Below the pieces are notes generated by a model, which was not told the DNA's origin, did no database searches, and saw only the letters and a program-made list of their open reading frames with translations. The position numbers were made by a program, and so were the translations under genes. This document shows, one piece after another, positions 13,301-24,802 of a DNA stretch of 64,000 nt. The first letter of the stretch is position 1; every line of letters starts with the position of its first letter. Source of the stretch: Owenia fusiformis (Eukaryota > Annelida > Polychaeta > Sabellida > Oweniidae); the NCBI GenBank assembly GCA_903813345.2, contig CAIIXF020000008.1, positions 7,574,366-7,638,365 of the forward strand. Direction: 5' to 3'.

Positions 13301-14738
13301 GCCTTAACATGCCCCCTATCGGCTATCACCCGCTTCAAAATCATAACAGGTTCCTTTATATCTTCCTTTATCTTCTGTTTAAGAAAAGCTGTTAGCTATC
13401 AGCTGTATTTTTGTCAATCAAGATTTCTCTTCATCTGTGAATTACCCAGCGAGAAACCAAAATGGCAATTTTGATGGAAAGACACAAAGTTCCAGTCAAA
13501 ATCTCTGAAGATTTCCGGGCAAACAATGGCAGCTCTCCCAGTTAGGTTTTAGACTGTCTTCTCATATTTTGTCAATTTTATTCAATTTCAAGTATTGTTT
13601 AGAGTTGTGCGTTCAACATATTCGAGAAGTCAATAGCTATATAAATCTGCAGATTTTGCTCGCATTTATGTAAGCTTTTCTCTTTTGACGGATACTTTGT
13701 GTCTTTCCTTGAAATCATGACAGGTGTAACTGATCTACTGAAATCAACTTCAAGTGCTTACTACTATCTCCCAATGTGAGCTACATCAGTGCTTTTTGTT
13801 GAGAAAATATGTAAGTTATTAGCCGCTTTTTTGCCGATCAGGATTTAAATTCTCTTTATCTGTCATGTACCTAGCAAGATTCAGAGATTTTGACTTGTAC
13901 GTCATGTCTTTCCGTCAAAAATTCCATTTTTGGTTTCTTGGTAAAGAGTAGCTTCTCAATGTATAATGAGAATTTGCTGTTCGGCACAGAAGCACCTTTT
14001 AATTTTTTTCGATTTTCGCAAGGAGGACACTAACACAATTTTGAAGCGGTTGATAGGGGGCTCTAAAGGCTGTTCTAACATATCAGTCACAGCCTCTGAA
14101 AGAGCTAGATCTAAGGCTCTAGCTTTACCTAGGCTAGTCTAAGTCCTATAGATCTAGTAGTCTAGGCCTAGAGTCATAGCCCAGGCATAGGCCCGTAAAA
14201 ATAAAGCTTACAGCATGTTGTGAATTTGACTCATTGAGTCAATGTTATACATGTTCCGGGCCTATGCCTAGTATAGTCCCGCAGGACGAAGAAGATAGAA
14301 TGTAAAAATCAAATTGAAAATCAAAATAATCGAACAAAAAAAAATTGAAAAAGTTGAAAATTCGATTTCGATTCAATTTGATTTTCTGCCATTATAAATG
14401 AAATACTGTACTTACCAACATGTTTCTCGGATATATATGTTGTTCTTACTTTATCTTCGCCGAAGATCGATGTTTATTTATATATAACAATCGAATAATC
14501 GACATAATTCAAACTCATCACTACGACACCTGTGCACCCAGGCTTTCGAAACCATGTAAACTGCTAAGATGACGTCATTTATATCCGGGATTGCTTTGCA
14601 AACTCCACACAACAGACTGTCCCAACTTTTCTCCTGCTTTCTCCCTATGCAATTCATACATTACTCGGAGATTACTGTCAAACGTTCCAAGTTTTACAAT
14701 TTTAGCATGTTTATTACGATCTAATTCCTGCCAGTATC
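10320..14738. repeat. 4.4-kb duplicated block, copy 1
   Basis: The whole interval is present again, in the same orientation, at 48723-53144. Shared sequence begins ACAAGTGCGTGATACAGGGG and ends CCTGCCAGTATC; flanks differ on both sides. No long open frame exists. The block is a composite of inverted-repeat elements: pogo-type ends near 10664, 12386 and 12603, a small palindrome near 11757-11846, and an inverted-repeat element at 13298-14073. An obvious target-site duplication was not seen, so either a large non-autonomous transposon or a segmental duplication is possible. Confidence 0.85.
13298..14073. mobile_element. 776-bp inverted-repeat element, ACAGCCTT ends (copy 1)
   Basis: Left end ACAGCCTTAACATGCCCCCT and right end AGGGGGCTCTAAAGGCTGT are imperfect inverted repeats, and both continue inward with GCTTCAAAA or its complement for about 45 bases. 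Internal sequence also contains imperfect repeats around an AACCAAAAATGG-like core. A partial relative of the terminus lies near 11155. No transposase is visible. Confidence 0.55.
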
Positions 14739-16200
14739 AATGAATAAATCTATTGACCAACAGATTGGAAATATGTATTCCTGCGATACCCTCATTTTGA
14801 CGAAAGAATGGTACAAATATGTCCACTATTTATCGAGATATCGTGTAGAAAAATTGAAGAAAGACATCGCTTAAGAAATTTCTATTTCTAGACTGAACTG
14901 TTCACGCTCGCAAGTGGCATCTCCATCTCCATATATGGGCAAAAAGGTGGAGTTAACAATAAGCAATGCAGGGATTGACACGATTGACACGAAGAAGTCT
15001 CGATGAATCTCGCTTAAACTCCGCCCCTTCTTCGTGAAAAATCACGTGAATTCCGGCTTTTGCTGGGACATATCCGGGCATCTCGGCTTCGATCCCAATC
15101 AGAAGTTTCAATTTTGACTGGCGCCGCATACATTATCTCAAGTCTCACCCAATATTTTTATGTATACATGTACGTTAATTACAAAAAACATCTGCTGACA
15201 AGAAGACGATTCCAATGATGTTTCTTTTATTTTTTACCATAGAGATGAATCCTGTCTAAAAAGTGGTCCAGTAAACTTTTATGGCTTTTTTCTCTCACAA
15301 ATAATATCAAATTATAACATCATGCTATGACCTTATTTAGTATGTAACATGCATTAATGTGACTGATTGTGATATCTAAGCTAAGATAGCAAAGCAAAGG
15401 GATTACAATTACTGTTGGATATCTATAAGTATCAGTCAAGATTGCTAGAAATCATTTCTCAAAATGACCACTATACTAAAAGATGAACTGCAAAAATATA
15501 AAGTGTAAATCCTTGCATGTATTTGCATACAAAATATCAACAAAACTAGTCTTCCACTATTCAAGTTATAATAAAAAAAAAAGTGAAATGTCATTCAAAA
15601 TGGAATATCCAATATTCAACAAAAATCAACAACAAATTTTTTTGCATTCAAGCATATTATAATTTAATATATAATTCTATAAGTTGTGACAAAAATTCAA
15701 CAAAGTCAACTCTAAATTGTGGCTCTTTTGAAACGTAATGACCATTTTGAAAATCAACATTTGAGCAGAACTTCCAATCTCACAGACTGATGGATGGATG
15801 GGCTGGACAAACAAACAGATGGACTGATGGCTTCTCTATATCCCTACTTAAATGTCATTTGGTGGGGTTCAAAGAGGCTCGGCAAAGAGGTAATGATACC
15901 AAAGAGAAATCAATAGATAAGTACTCAAAATGTTATTAAAGCAGAGACGTGGCCCATAGGTACTCATTTCTTATTGTGAATGTAGTGAAACCAAATGAAC
16001 AATGAAATCAAAATTGATTGATAAATCTTATAGGGTTAAAAGGTAGCCTTTAGGGAATATTGACAAGAAAAACACTTGTCATCCCATACATTCATTTTAT
16101 CATCTTCCTTCATCATTTTAGATATACATGTATGAGGTTAGATACCCTGCGTGCAGAGTCTAGTTAAACTACACTCTGCCTAGTAGAGACCATATTACAG
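14739..16200. other. Unassigned DNA with one dispersed-repeat tail
   Basis: No gene supported. A degraded dispersed repeat occupies about 15530-15910: GATGGATGGATGGGCTGG, then CTATATCCCTAC near 15837, related to 1560-2135. Confidence 0.4.
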
Positions 16201-16208
16201 TTTAGTAG

Positions 16209-16430
16209 CCCCGCCCCATGACGGGTACCAGTGACAGTATGGGTAAATCACTTTTGACCTACGCGCTGACCTTCCACTAATCAGCGAGCTTGAAGAAACA
16301 TACGGCAAATGCGATCTTATTAAATACGCGCATGTCATTGGTCAATTCCGGGCTCAACGATGACGTCAGAAGGAATGACCATATAAAGAACGTCGGTCAA
16401 ATTTGGCCGACGAACACTGATTCGCGCGGT
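16209..16430 (+). promoter_or_regulatory. Candidate RNA polymerase II promoter
   Basis: A GC box (CCCCGCCCC, 16209-16217), an inverted CCAAT box (ATTGG, 16337-16341), a full cAMP-response element (TGACGTCA, 16361-16368) and a TATA box (TATAAA, 16382-16387) occur in the order and spacing of a compact animal promoter. Initiation would be expected near 16412. A donor-like GGTGAGT follows at 16428-16434. A diverged relative of the region just downstream of the TATA box lies at 53585-53720, so this may be the promoter of a repeat family rather than of a host gene. A 60-codon frame begins at 16501 but has no recognisable features. Confidence 0.4.
16392..16411 (+). other. Hairpin GTCGGTCAAA/TTTGGCCGAC
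   Basis: A 20-base inverted repeat sits directly between the TATA box and the donor-like site. The homologous position near 53589-53608 is also an inverted repeat (GTTGTCCATA/TTTGGACGAC), with paired changes in the stem. Confidence 0.4.
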
Positions 16431-16850
16431 GAGTTCACAGGTTTATTTTAGTTTGAAAGAGTGAAGACGAAGCTCCCTTTTAAGAAGTGTAGTCAAACGA
16501 ATGCAAAGGGTAGAGGTTAGAATAGCTGAAGCTGAATTTCAGATTCACATAAATAAAATGCTTAAGAGAAGTGATGTAGTAAATGGTCACGGAGTCATGT
16601 TATTGACACTAAGAAGGTCTCAACTAATTGCGTTGACTCCAGTGTCAATTATAATCGCGATTTGCTATTCAAGTCTATTTTAAGCCACCATTGCGATACA
16701 TTAAACTAATTTAAAACTAATACACTAAACTAATTTAAACTTATGTAACTACTTAAACTACATGTATTCTGCTGAAATATGAAGGAAAAACTTAATACTC
16801 AAACTGTTCATGTCTCCATGCTAAAGCATTGCAAGGGCCAACAATTACTC

Positions 16851-17241
16851 AGATGCGAGTAGGTAGTTACCAGTTTCGCCACCAGGTGGCTGATTTGGGA
16901 GAATTAACATGGCAGGGTATTACAAAATTCCCTTAAACTTGAATATGCATCAGTTTTAGTGGTTCACTTTTCATATTATCTTTATGCATCTGATAGTTAT
17001 ACAAATTAAAATATGTCCAGTAAAAGAAAATATTATCTGCCCAACACAAGAAAAGATATTTCACTTTTTGTGGTTTTACAACATGGGCTCTATGGGGAAT
17101 CTCCCCGACCTAGAAGTCACATTTTCAAAGAAAATTAAATTTACAAAGTTGATACACTCTTTTCAAAACCACATTTCTAAATGTAATTTTACATGTAGAT
17201 TCCAAATATGACATAAATCAAGATTATTTCTACTCGCATCT
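16851..17241. mobile_element. MITE with AGATGCGAGTAG ends, copy 1
   Basis: Perfect 12-bp inverted ends AGATGCGAGTAG / CTACTCGCATCT enclose 391 bp. Copies at 26699-26926 and 30472-30888 share interior sequence in the opposite orientation, including the GCCACCTGGTGG motif. Non-coding. Confidence 0.75.
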
Positions 17242-18947
17242 GGGATATTGAGGAGTAGAGATGCACTTAAAAACTCCAATAAATCATAACAATTCATTCA
17301 ACAAAATTAATCACAATAAGATTTAGATAAACCACACAAACAACATTGTATACTTAATCAAATGATATGTAAATAAAGATATAAGTTCAACAAAATGGAA
17401 GTTATTCATTATTATAAAAATTGATTAATAGATTTAAAGTTAGAATAGCCTTATATATAATCAGATTTACATTCAACTCATTAATGCGTACAAATCAAAA
17501 AAACATAACGGCATCATTACAAAATCAATACAATATAAAACAGTCACCTAGACTTTGCAGATCTTTCTCATTTATAAAACAAATGTTCTTTTAAAGCGAT
17601 CATTCCATCATTAAGACTTGTCTAAGATAAAGGAAGATTTCAGGTCTAGCGCATAAATCTTCCTTTATGTTTATTCCTCCACTTTATATAATGATGTCCT
17701 TTGAGATTAGAAAACATCTTTGTTTAATTGAGATAACACTTTAAAGTCTAAGAGTTCTTTCTATCTAATCCCATTACACAATAATCTAAAAAAGTTGCTT
17801 TCAATCAGTGGTAACATGCTCCTAGAATATACAGTATGTGTTGAATTTTTCTGAAATTTAGACATGTAGACCATGTCGCTGGTATTCTTAATGGCGGCCC
17901 TGTTGCACTATATTATATCTGTCTCCAGTTTGACTAAAATTCAATGTTAATCTGTGGATTTTGGTTTGGCTAAAGGCTGTCTGATGGTGGGAAAGGAGAA
18001 GAACAATGTTAAAATTCTTAAAAACCTTGGTTTATTCATAACAACCAAAATTTGTCATGGTTAATCATAATAATATGTACATAAACAGGGTCATCCCATA
18101 ATATACCATTTGAGTTTTAGACAGATTCATTCAACACTTTTTGATTAATCATGAAACTAAGTGACTATTGTAAGTTTTACCATGGAAGCCTATGGTAGTC
18201 TGGCCCAACCAAAACAAATAAAAATAACAAGTGGTGACATCTATTTATTCAACTTTATTCAGATCTATAACAACTCCCTTATTTCCTTGATACATTATTT
18301 AGACTGCTTCCTTGTTAATATGATCATTAGGTTTGGAAGGTAGGGTTTGTTTTCTTACAGTTGGTTGAGCTTCTTTATTTTCCCTTTTCATATTGTACTT
18401 CATAAATAGACATTTAGCCACTGTGCCGATATAATCATGTATGAACTCTTTACATGCCTCAAAAATAATTGCCAAGCTATATTCTTATTGTGATTGGTTA
18501 ATTTCTAAGACCAGAGACGTCGTATTTATAGTTGCAAAGAACTTTCTGGATATCACAATAACTTCTCAATGTGACATTGCACACTGATCTCTAATTAATT
18601 GATTAGCTGCGATAAGTATTTATGACATAAAATAATAAAAGAACAAAAACAATGTGTTTACTTTCTCAAATTGGCCAATTTTCCACTTATAGCCAGTTTG
18701 TTTAAAACTTCCTGTCAACAGGTAGATACTGGCTTTTATAGAGAATAAAAAAATAGAAAAAACAAACTGATGAAAATGTAAATCAAAAGCATAATAAGGT
18801 ATTCCTTTCCTATTTTCAAATCAGAGCAATAGTCTCATCGGGTTATACAAAATTACATCTCTTTCTAAAATTTCTAGTAGCTTTAAATAAAGCCAGAGAG
18901 AAGACGAAACTACAAAAATGCATATATACCACATTTACTAATGCCTG
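17242..18947. other. Unassigned non-coding DNA
   Basis: AT-rich, no supported gene, RNA or repeat. Confidence 0.45.
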
Positions 18948-19075
18948 GGTCACATTTGCTTTGATCCATTCGCCGGCGCCCGGCCGATTGAGTGTTTTGT
19001 TCAATATTGTATTCAATTTTGAACAAAATACTCAATCGGACGGGTGCCGTAGTGAAAATCTGAGCAAATGTGACC
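18948..19075. mobile_element. 128-bp hairpin MITE, GGTCACATTTGCT ends
   Basis: Both ends read GGTCACATTTGCT inward and the arms pair imperfectly for about 58 bases through CCGATTGAGT and TTTTGTTCAA to a short loop. The arms are GC-rich in an AT-rich setting. Probably a small non-autonomous DNA transposon; the target duplication is not clear. Confidence 0.65.
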
Positions 19076-20541
19076 AAGTAGAAGCATTTTGAATGTGTGA
19101 AGAACCAATGAGACAAAGTCCATTTTTGAACTTAATCACATATTTCAACCTACAAATATATCATAAATAGTTTCTGATATGACAAAATATATGGTTGAAG
19201 TCAAAATGCTTTTCCAAACTTTTTTCTTGAAGTATAATTGTTATCGACAATTACAAAATGCCATTTCATTGTTTAATTATAATCCAATCATCCTGTAAAA
19301 CACTTTGAAATAGCTACAGTCAGATTCATAATTCTGGAAACAACTTTGAATCTAAAAAATAAGCAATCCAAGAAACACATTGCAACAGCATATAAAAATT
19401 TAATTGTGTGTACAAGGTCTAACTTTTGTATATCTCAAATAGGTATAATTTGCAGCAAAGCTGTGGCCTATTGTAATTTAGGGAGTTTCAGTCATGTTAT
19501 TTTTTCGAAAATTATATGGCAGCGAAGCATCAAAATATAAGAAGCCACACACATGATCGCCAAACTACAAAACAAACCAAAATATACAAATGTATATATT
19601 TACCTCTCAAAAATCCCTGAGAATCTGGGAGATGTACTGTGCATTTATTAGAGTGAATATGGTACTTAAACAACAAAATCATGGTGTCCATTTTCCAATA
19701 AAGTTAAAACTGACGTACCAGTTATCTACAAAGCTTTACGGAATAACTTTTTAAATGTATCAAAAAAAGGAAATTGTGATTAGGTATGAGGAGTTTCTTT
19801 AGCAGTCATTACAGCCTACCCTCTACCTGGAGAAGAATAATCCATCAGTAATACACCCAACAATAACCATCGAAATAGGCTTGATACCAATCAATTTAGG
19901 TACAAAATGTTACCAGATTTGATCTTCCAAGACAACCTGTTGGAAATTTGGCCAAATTAAGGTTTTGAAACAAGAGATTTCTTGGAGGAAATCCAGCAAA
20001 CAAAAGATTGAATGAATCATTTTGAAATAGAGGCCTAGTCTTGAACAAGCAACTCAGAAGGAAAGGATCATATTTAAATAGGCTGCTTTTCTAAATTACA
20101 ACCAATGTATATTAGAATTACTATGCTCAGTAATATTTTAGGTAATTTAGTACATGAATAAATTTTCTATATATTTTAATAATGTTCAATTTTTTGGGAC
20201 CACCCTGTAATTTATATGAGAAAGCACAAAGCAGAACAACACAAACCCCTATATCATACTAATAATATTAAACCAATATTAACTTATTATTTTTTATATT
20301 ATTAAAACTAAATTTAGTCAATTTCATATCAATGAGGATGCATTAGGTAAAATCAGAAAATTAGAATACAATAATTGTTATTGAAAACAAATGCAAATAA
20401 ATGAGAACAAAGGTATATAGACGAGCAATTTTCTGCACTTATCCTAGTGAGTATGTAAAGTAATGTCCCAGTTCAAAGTCAAAATCCATCAATTTATTAA
20501 CCTAAAAGCTAAAAGATAATAAAAGCTATGATGGATAAACA
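19076..20541. other. Unassigned DNA, probable 3' side of the - strand gene
   Basis: No gene seen. The part adjoining 20541 is downstream of the stop of the - strand gene; on that strand AATAAA-like signals occur within about 50 bases (GTTAATAAATTG), so its polyadenylation site may lie here. Confidence 0.35.
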
Positions 20542-21258
20542 TCATTTGGACTTGCCTTGATATTGAATCCTTAGAGTAGGCCATAAAATGGCATCAGGAT
20601 TGTGCATTGAAGCTACCTTTATCCCGGAAATATCATCATTTGTGATAGGACCCTCATCAATAACAGGCTTAATCCTTTTTGCATCCTTCATCACAACTTC
20701 GTCAAACCATAACAGTATTTGAAGCTCAGATAAATCTACAGCCTGTTGTTTTTGGAGGAGTTTGAGAAGGTCGACTGATATTCCACTTCTATTACATTCC
20801 CTGCTTGTCAAGTTCACACGCTGCCTCAAATTAAACTCATCGGAAGAATTGAAGATGAATGATGTGATATTGTCATTCTTATCAATGATTCTGACATTTA
20901 AATTAGTTTTGAAGAAGGATACTAGTTCTTTCTCATCAATAGTTCCATACAGTTTTGGAACCAATTTGTTGATGCCAAAAACAGCCTGACATTGAAGTTC
21001 CAGGATGGCTTCCTGTAAAGTCACGTCCCGATTTAAGAAATGTTTTCCACCAACACTTGTGTTGAATTCAAGTAATAAATAATTGTTCCGTTTATTGAAA
21101 TATCCTAAATTTATATTGGGAGCACTTATCAGCGCACCCTCAGTTGAGAAAACTGTTTCTTGATTAGGCGTAAAAAATACTCCATGACCATTGCAGCCAG
21201 ATAATAAAAACAGCAATATACAGCAAAACAGCAAAGTACAAAATATTGATAAAAGCAT
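20542..21258 (-). CDS. Unrecognised secreted, probably glycosylated 238-residue protein
   Basis: This is the only long uninterrupted reading frame outside repeats. Residues 1-21 are a strongly hydrophobic segment (LLFCCILLFLLSG) following Met-Leu-Leu, i.e. a signal peptide or N-terminal anchor. The mature part has at least five N-glycosylation sequons (NTS, NIT, NSS, NLT, NRS), so secretion through the ER is likely. The body is predicted to be mixed beta strand: LLLEFNTS near residue 62, AILELQCQ near 84, ILLWFDE near 182, and a final WPTLRIQYQ. That pattern loosely recalls DNRLRE or TGF-beta propeptide-like sandwich folds (LLxF ... AxLxL ... PxLxxxY), but this is speculation. The ATG context has A at -3. 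It is apparently intronless, though an unseen 5' exon or a retrocopy origin cannot be excluded. The protein family is not recognised. Confidence 0.6.
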   Translation of the reverse strand: MLLSIFCTLLFCCILLFLLSGCNGHGVFFTPNQETVFSTEGALISAPNINLGYFNKRNNYLLLEFNTSVGGKHFLNRDVTLQEAILELQCQAVFGINKLVPKLYGTIDEKELVSFFKTNLNVRIIDKNDNITSFIFNSSDEFNLRQRVNLTSRECNRSGISVDLLKLLQKQQAVDLSELQILLWFDEVVMKDAKRIKPVIDEGPITNDDISGIKVASMHNPDAILWPTLRIQYQGKSK

Positions 21259-24200
21259 AGTTTCTTACTTTTTTATCTTATTTATCTATATCCAGATTAT
21301 GTGTTGTTCTCCCAACTTCAGAACTAAGTGTCTAATTATCATACTTCAACTGCTTTGTCACTGATATCCTACTGCATTGTGCCTTTATACTCTCAAAGAC
21401 ATATGATACTCCAGCTAGCAAGCTAATCTACCGCTATACTTCTAATTTAGACTGATCCCCAGGTAGCTATGCTGCTGGCCTCAACTAGTTGACACCATTA
21501 CTTCATTAAGCCAGTATCTCCAATATATAATATATAAAATAACATGCAGATATTAAATGTTTCATTGCAAGGTTTTTGAGAGCTAATTAGAGTGAAAACA
21601 TTTAAGTAGAGTTCCATGGAAATAAAGTAAATTGGCATGTAAGGAATACAATAAATTGTCTAACAATAATCATTAATACGATTGTAATACCAGGCTTTGA
21701 AAGCAATTCTGCAAATTAGTAAACATCGCCTATAAGTAGATTAGATGGCTAGGCAGGATTCAGGGGGTAGGATAAAACAAATGTAATGATAAGATCAAAT
21801 CATCATAATTAATAATAGAGAACAAAGAAAATGCATTTTTTGATTCTTCTAATTTTCCTGCTGAAGCAAATAATCTAATAACAAATAATTTCCTGCTGAA
21901 CCAAATAGTAAATTCTTATACTAAATACTTTGCTATAATTACAAAAGGATGAAGTCATTATAAATAATATGCAAAAAATTAAACTTAGGTTATTTATATT
22001 TCAAAAACAACATTCTATTCTGGTGTGACAATCATGACTATTAACTATGTCATATTATATTTTTATAACTTGAGATTTATTATTTATTCATGCTTTTTAA
22101 ATGTATCATATTTCACAGTTTTCTTATGATCATCGCCGTGTCTATATTTGTTCTAATCAAATGATAGAGAAAACAACTAATCATTCATTTTTAAACAAAT
22201 AAAATAACCAATTTGTCAACATTTTAAATAATTTATCAAACTAAACATTAACACATTTCAAAAATAGCATTCATCATTTAGAAATCCATTTTAGGTTGTT
22301 TGGATAGAAAATTATTTGATTGCCTGTTTTTCTATTCTGTTAATGAACTTAATTGTTACCTTCACAAGATCATGACTTTGACTACTCTATTATATCAATA
22401 ATGAGAAATTGCTTGATCTAATATCAATTTGGAATTTGTTTCACTGAATAATAGTCTCTCCATAGATAAGAGAAGGCCAAATCAATCAGAATATAGGCTA
22501 GTCATTCAATTCATATTTAAACTCACATAAAAGCTTTAACATTTATTCAATTCCTACCGAAACTTATTTTAAGAATTATAGGAAATATTTTGAACCCACT
22601 TGTGTTAAAATACTGGGGAGATCACTGTAACATGAAATATGACTCATAGTTATTGCAATAAAATGGAAATATATTCAAATCATAGCAAAAATGGAGATAT
22701 TAACTCGATATTCAAGGAAGCACAGAAAAATCACCCCAATTGGCACAATTGAGCTGGAAAGGGTAAGATTTAGATCAATTTATCAAAACTGTAAGTCATC
22801 TATTATGGTCAATGGATGTAATAGTGCTCCTCATTGGTTCAGGGTAATTTTTTGTTGCAGATGCCGACTGAATGCCAACTGATGAATGTTAAACACCCTC
22901 CAAAAAAACTTGGAGACACAAAAAATCAGACCCATATAAGCCATGAATGTAATTTGCATTAATTAAAATAAAACAACGGAGTTCATTGCCCTTGTTTTAT
23001 TATTGTATGAATGAAGCTGTGTTGTAATAAATAGCTTTTTTATAATACTAACAATGTATTAATAAAATGAAAATGATAATATTAATAACCTTTAACTTGT
23101 CAATGAATAAACAAATTATGCAGGTAATTTTAACAAAATAATTCATGTGATCAGATGTGATTAGGGTATGTATGTTATTTGAGGTTATATATATCAGAGT
23201 ACACCCCTGATAACTGAAATGACTTAAAACTAAGAAGAGAGCTCAAACTTTATAAGCATTCGACAGATTGTATTTTGAAAATGTTATTTTCTGCTATCAA
23301 GATAAAATTCTATAATTTTATGCAACTTGCAACTTTTATGCAACTTTTATGCAATTCTTATTCACCTATTATTAGCTAATTAATAACTATTTTCAAATAT
23401 TTCCAATGTCATACTTTCAGGTGAACGGGTATTCATATTTTATTCTCATTAAATTTAAATAATCCTATAAATTTTCTGTGGTCATTTTAATTGTAATTTT
23501 ATATATTTTTAATTTGATAATGAACGTATGAATATTAATAATCATTAATCAACTCAATCATTTTTCGATATTTGTTGCAATGTACAAATGAAAATACTGG
23601 ATCTTTAATTCTTTGCTTCATTGTTTTGCATCCTGAGGAGGGGGTGTTTTCTTGATGTTCCTTTTCTTTCTATGTTTATTATTAATGGTCTTTCCCTTTT
23701 GGCATGTCTAGCTTCACTTCACATTTACCTCATCTATAACATACATACTGAAATCTTTCATCTATGGTTTATTGTTTGAGTTCCTCAAATACAACAGAAA
23801 TGACCCTTGAGCTTCCTGACAACATTTTATTGAGACAATAGATATTCCGTACCTGTGCTTGAACATTAAGGTTATAGGTTATAGCATGGACTTTCAAGAG
23901 AAGCCCATGGTTATAGCTTGTGTTAAAAGTTCTGATCCAGCTACATGATCTGACAATATAAAATCTTTATATATAAAACTTGTTTTAGCCATATACCAAT
24001 TGATAGGTATACAAAAAAATAGATATGCTTTGCAAAAAATGCATATTAGCTATAAACCATAGATCAAATATACTACCTTACTATTTTGTTAATATCTTTT
24101 CATGTTAAGTATATCCCATTACCCCTAACAAAAGTTGAGAACGATAGATAATATACCCTATTTTCGGCTTTCATAGTGTGAAAAATATATCACCAAGTGT

Positions 24201-24802
24201 TTCAGTGAGGTCAAGAGAAAGTTAAATCAAGAACTCTGAAATTTGCTTTTAGGAGAAAATCAGACTTTTTAGGATATTAGGATCCAAGGGAGATAGCCTA
24301 CTTTTGTCAAATATCATACCAATATTTTGTTACATCGAGAGGAAATCCTGTGCATCTTTTATTTGATCTATTCCCCAATGCCACAAGATGAATACTATTT
24401 TTCAAATGACATGGGTATACCCCAGAAGAAGAATGTAATATTTGATTATTATTTAATGTTTTATTTCTCATTCTGGAATAAGTAGAAGAGATATAAAAAA
24501 CAAGTGTAGTAAATATTCATTCATCATACATAATAAAAGGCCTAATTCTGGAAAAGGGATATCCAAAATCAAATCAACCAGTTGACCATCTTGTATTTCA
24601 AGATTATATGTTTAAATCGTAATTTTCTGTTTTACTGGTGCAGATGAAAATTGGTCAGACTGGTACAATGGTCCAATGCAATAGGAAATACTCAAATGTA
24701 GCAATTTTGATTTCATACACAGTGGAAATAGTGTTATATTAAATATTTTTAAGGTTCACATGCTACTTAACTAGTATTAGATTTTATTTATGTTTGTGTC
24801 AT
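21259..24802. other. Unassigned non-coding DNA
   Basis: Upstream of the - strand gene. Long AT-rich sequence with no supported exon, RNA or repeat; the TATAGATAAATAAGATAAAA stretch just upstream of 21258 could hold that gene's promoter but shows no clear TATA consensus. Confidence 0.4.
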
